Positions 5,246-6,244 of a stretch of DNA of 6,244 bases are shown here, in pieces (position 1 is the first letter of the stretch; each line of letters starts with the position of its first letter). Under the pieces are notes generated by a model. It ran no database searches. It was not told the origin of the DNA and saw nothing but the letters and a program-made list of their open reading frames with translations. A program made the translations under genes and the position numbers. The stretch is taken from assembly GCA_947302065.1 (NCBI GenBank), contig CAMYUO010000117.1:1-6244 (forward strand), written 5' to 3'. The stretch comes from an uncultured Clostridia bacterium (lineage in GTDB: Bacteria > Bacillota > Clostridia > Oscillospirales > Ruminococcaceae).

Positions 5246-5800
5246 TTACCATCTGTCCTCGCAGTCGGCGATCATTTTCTGGACTTCCTCGTTGTTGTAA
5301 AGCCCGAGGTCAAACAGTCTGTCCACCTGACGCTTGGTTATCTTGCCTGTGAGCGAGTAGACGAACTGTCCATGCTCACGCTGGGTGCCGTCCCACGAGT
5401 CGATTATTTTCAGCCAGCCTGCTTTGCCGAGCGTTCTTTCGGGATACTGTGCACCGGGAAAGAACTTTTCACAGAGCATAACGGCTGCTTTTGTATGATT
5501 AGTATAGTTGCACGAATAGGTGTCGCCGTCGGGCGACATCCAGCCAAGCTTGAAGGTATCCTGATTCTTGAAGAACATCTCTTCAAGCTCAAGCGGACAG
5601 CCTTCGGACTCGACTATCTTGACAAACATATAGTCCTTATCGGTAAAGTGGAAATAGCCGCCCTCACCTGTCACAACGACGGGGAGCTGTTCCTCGCAGA
5701 TCATATTTTCAAACTTTGTGCCTTTGAGAGTTTCGAGTGTATCGTGATAGCTGTAATAGTAATAGCCTGTTTCTGATTTGTATATGGCGTATTTCTGCAT
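5246..5800 (-). CDS. Uncharacterised aromatic-rich protein, 184 aa
   Basis: I cannot name this protein. It is predicted soluble, with no signal peptide or membrane segment, and is unusually rich in Tyr, Phe and Trp (for example YYYYSY at residues 13-18). The N-terminal part (1-65) looks like beta strands: QKYAIYKSETG, LPVVVTGEGGYFHF, YMFVKIVES. The central part has a patterned stretch GWMSPDGDTYSCNYTNH (86-102; Gly86, Trp87, Asp91, Gly92, Cys97, His102), then helix KAAVMLCEKFF, then LGKAGWLKI (124-132) with a second Gly-Trp. The end, TGKITKRQVDRLFDLGLYNNEEVQKMI (151-177), is helical. ATG 5800 is chosen because GGAGGG (5811-5816) lies 10 nt upstream; the frame's upstream extension to 5863 overlaps the -10 element. 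It has its own promoter and terminator, so it is monocistronic, and is divergent from the phosphoesterase gene. The Gly-Trp/Cys/His pattern could be a ligand-binding or metal site; this is speculation. Confidence 0.85.
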   Translation of the reverse strand: MQKYAIYKSETGYYYYSYHDTLETLKGTKFENMICEEQLPVVVTGEGGYFHFTDKDYMFVKIVESEGCPLELEEMFFKNQDTFKLGWMSPDGDTYSCNYTNHTKAAVMLCEKFFPGAQYPERTLGKAGWLKIIDSWDGTQREHGQFVYSLTGKITKRQVDRLFDLGLYNNEEVQKMIADCEDRW

Positions 5801-5810
5801 GCTATGGACA

Positions 5811-5816
5811 CCCTCC
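5811..5816 (-). promoter_or_regulatory. Ribosome binding site that sets the 5800 start
   Basis: Minus-strand GGAGGG, 10 nt before ATG 5800. It falls inside the longer open frame starting at 5863 and rules that longer start out. Confidence 0.8.
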
Positions 5817-5853
5817 TCTCTGACAAAAGTAAACAATATTCCTATAATAAAAT

Positions 5854-5882
5854 AATATAACATTTTTTAGTCTCTATTGCAA
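5854..5882 (-). promoter_or_regulatory. Promoter of the 184-aa protein gene
   Basis: On the minus strand, TTGCAA (5882-5877), a 17-bp spacer ending in TGT, then TATATT (5859-5854), i.e. an extended -10 (TGnTATATT). It uses the same -35 hexamer and spacer length as the response-regulator promoter. The predicted leader is about 45 nt. Confidence 0.8.
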
Positions 5883-5894
5883 GTGTTTTTTTGC

Positions 5895-5923
5895 ATTTTT
5901 CGGCTGATTTTTGCGAAAAATCA
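5895..5923. repeat. Overlapping AT-rich inverted repeats between divergent promoters
   Basis: TGATTTTT-GCG-AAAAATCA (5905-5923) is a perfect 8-bp inverted repeat with a 3-bp centre. The alternative pairing ATTTTTCG (5895-5902) with CGAAAAAT (5914-5921) uses the same right arm. It could be an operator or, as RNA, a weak hairpin; no gene ends here, so a terminator is unlikely. Confidence 0.5.
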
Positions 5924-5929
5924 AATTAT

Positions 5930-5950
5930 TTTTGTGAATATTTTGTGAAT
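5930..5950 (+). repeat. Phased 10-bp direct repeat upstream of the phosphoesterase promoter
   Basis: TTTTGTGAAT occurs at 5930-5939 and 5941-5950, an 11-bp period, ending 13 bp before the -35 hexamer. The position and one-turn spacing suit a transcription-factor site acting on the plus-strand promoter. Chance is possible in such AT-rich DNA. Confidence 0.5.
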
Positions 5951-5963
5951 TTTAAAATACATA

Positions 5964-5992
5964 TTGTATATTGGGAAAGAATGTGGTAAAAT
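5964..5992 (+). promoter_or_regulatory. Promoter of the metallophosphoesterase gene
   Basis: TTGTAT (5964-5969), a 17-bp spacer, then TAAAAT (5987-5992), preceded by TGG to form an extended -10 (TGnTAAAAT). The predicted transcription start is near 6000, giving a leader of about 40 nt. Confidence 0.8.
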
Positions 5993-6038
5993 ATACATAG
6001 GTGCCGGGTGCACAAAACTGACAGAAAGGAGTATTGAT

Positions 6039-6244
6039 TTGAGAGTTATAGTTTTTTCGGACACTCATGGCAACATGGGTGCTGCTGACAAAATAATATC
6101 GGACAATATCTCCTGTGACCACTTCCTGTTCCTCGGCGACGGTGTTGCCGAGATAGAGATACTCAGGTCAAAATATCCCGACAAGAACATCTTCTGTGTT
6201 GCAGGAAACTGCGACAAATGCGATGCACCGACATCTATGGTCAT
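6039..6244 (+). CDS. YfcE/MJ0936-type metallophosphoesterase, N-terminal part
   Basis: The N-terminal 68 residues of a small cytoplasmic calcineurin-like phosphoesterase that hydrolyses phosphodiester bonds using a two-metal centre. Translated from TTG 6039 it begins MRVIVFSDTHGN and shows the metal-ligand motifs in order: Asp8 and His10 (SDTHGN), Asp34 (FLGDG), and Asn57 (AGNCD), where relatives have GN(H/C). The family runs about 160-180 aa, so roughly the last 60% lies beyond the window. The TTG start is supported by AAAGGAG (6025-6031) 7 nt upstream and by the motif starting right at the N-terminus, as in YfcE. A clear promoter lies at 5964-5992, and the gene is divergent from the 184-aa protein gene. 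The physiological substrate of most such bacterial enzymes is unknown. Confidence 0.95.
   Translation, partial: MRVIVFSDTHGNMGAADKIISDNISCDHFLFLGDGVAEIEILRSKYPDKNIFCVAGNCDKCDAPTSMV

Noticed and set aside
6001..6013. Small hairpin GTGC-CGGGT-GCAC in the phosphoesterase leader
   Set aside because: Only four base pairs; too weak to call a riboswitch or attenuator.

Overview
The window looks like a stretch of a mid-GC, low-GC-lineage Firmicute chromosome, most likely a gut or rumen Clostridia (Oscillospiraceae/Ruminococcus-like). The reasons are strong AGGAGG-type ribosome binding sites before nearly every gene, frequent GTG and TTG starts, TTG..../TAtAaT-type promoters with 17-bp spacers, and a BcrA-like ABC/two-component operon. 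The genus is an inference.

Left end (1-513): the right-hand end of an integrated mobile element. The C-terminal catalytic part of a tyrosine recombinase (cut by the window edge) is followed by about 170 nt of AT-rich repeat-bearing DNA, and then by a 3' fragment of a tRNA-Pro (GGG) gene running from the anticodon loop to CCA. The tRNA 5' half is absent, so this is best read as an att site; the intact tRNA should lie left of the element, outside the window.

Chromosome side (514-1312): one plus-strand gene for a 225-aa conserved protein that resembles proteins named AlkZ-related. It ends at a strong hairpin terminator shared with the convergent minus-strand operon.

Core (5181 down to 1312, minus strand): a five-gene unit. 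It encodes an OmpR-family response regulator with its own sigma-A-like promoter, a BcrA-type ABC ATPase, an ABC-2 permease (8-nt overlap with the ATPase), a short single-membrane-segment histidine kinase, and a 164-aa protein of unknown function whose GTG start lies 6 nt after the kinase stop. This is the usual layout of a peptide/antibiotic sensing-and-export module. The 90-nt gap between the regulator and the ATPase holds four GTTAA repeats spaced 12, 12 and 11 bp, a likely binding array for an OmpR-family regulator and the most interesting non-coding feature here.

Right end (5203-6244): a minus-strand monocistronic gene for a 184-aa aromatic-rich unknown protein with its own promoter and terminator. 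It is divergent from a plus-strand, TTG-started YfcE/MJ0936-type metallophosphoesterase cut by the window end. The divergent intergenic region has two clear promoters, an AT-rich inverted repeat and a phased 10-bp direct repeat.

I see no CRISPR array, rRNA or complete tRNA. Most genes belong to known family types; the novelty candidates are the phased repeat array and the two unrecognised proteins.
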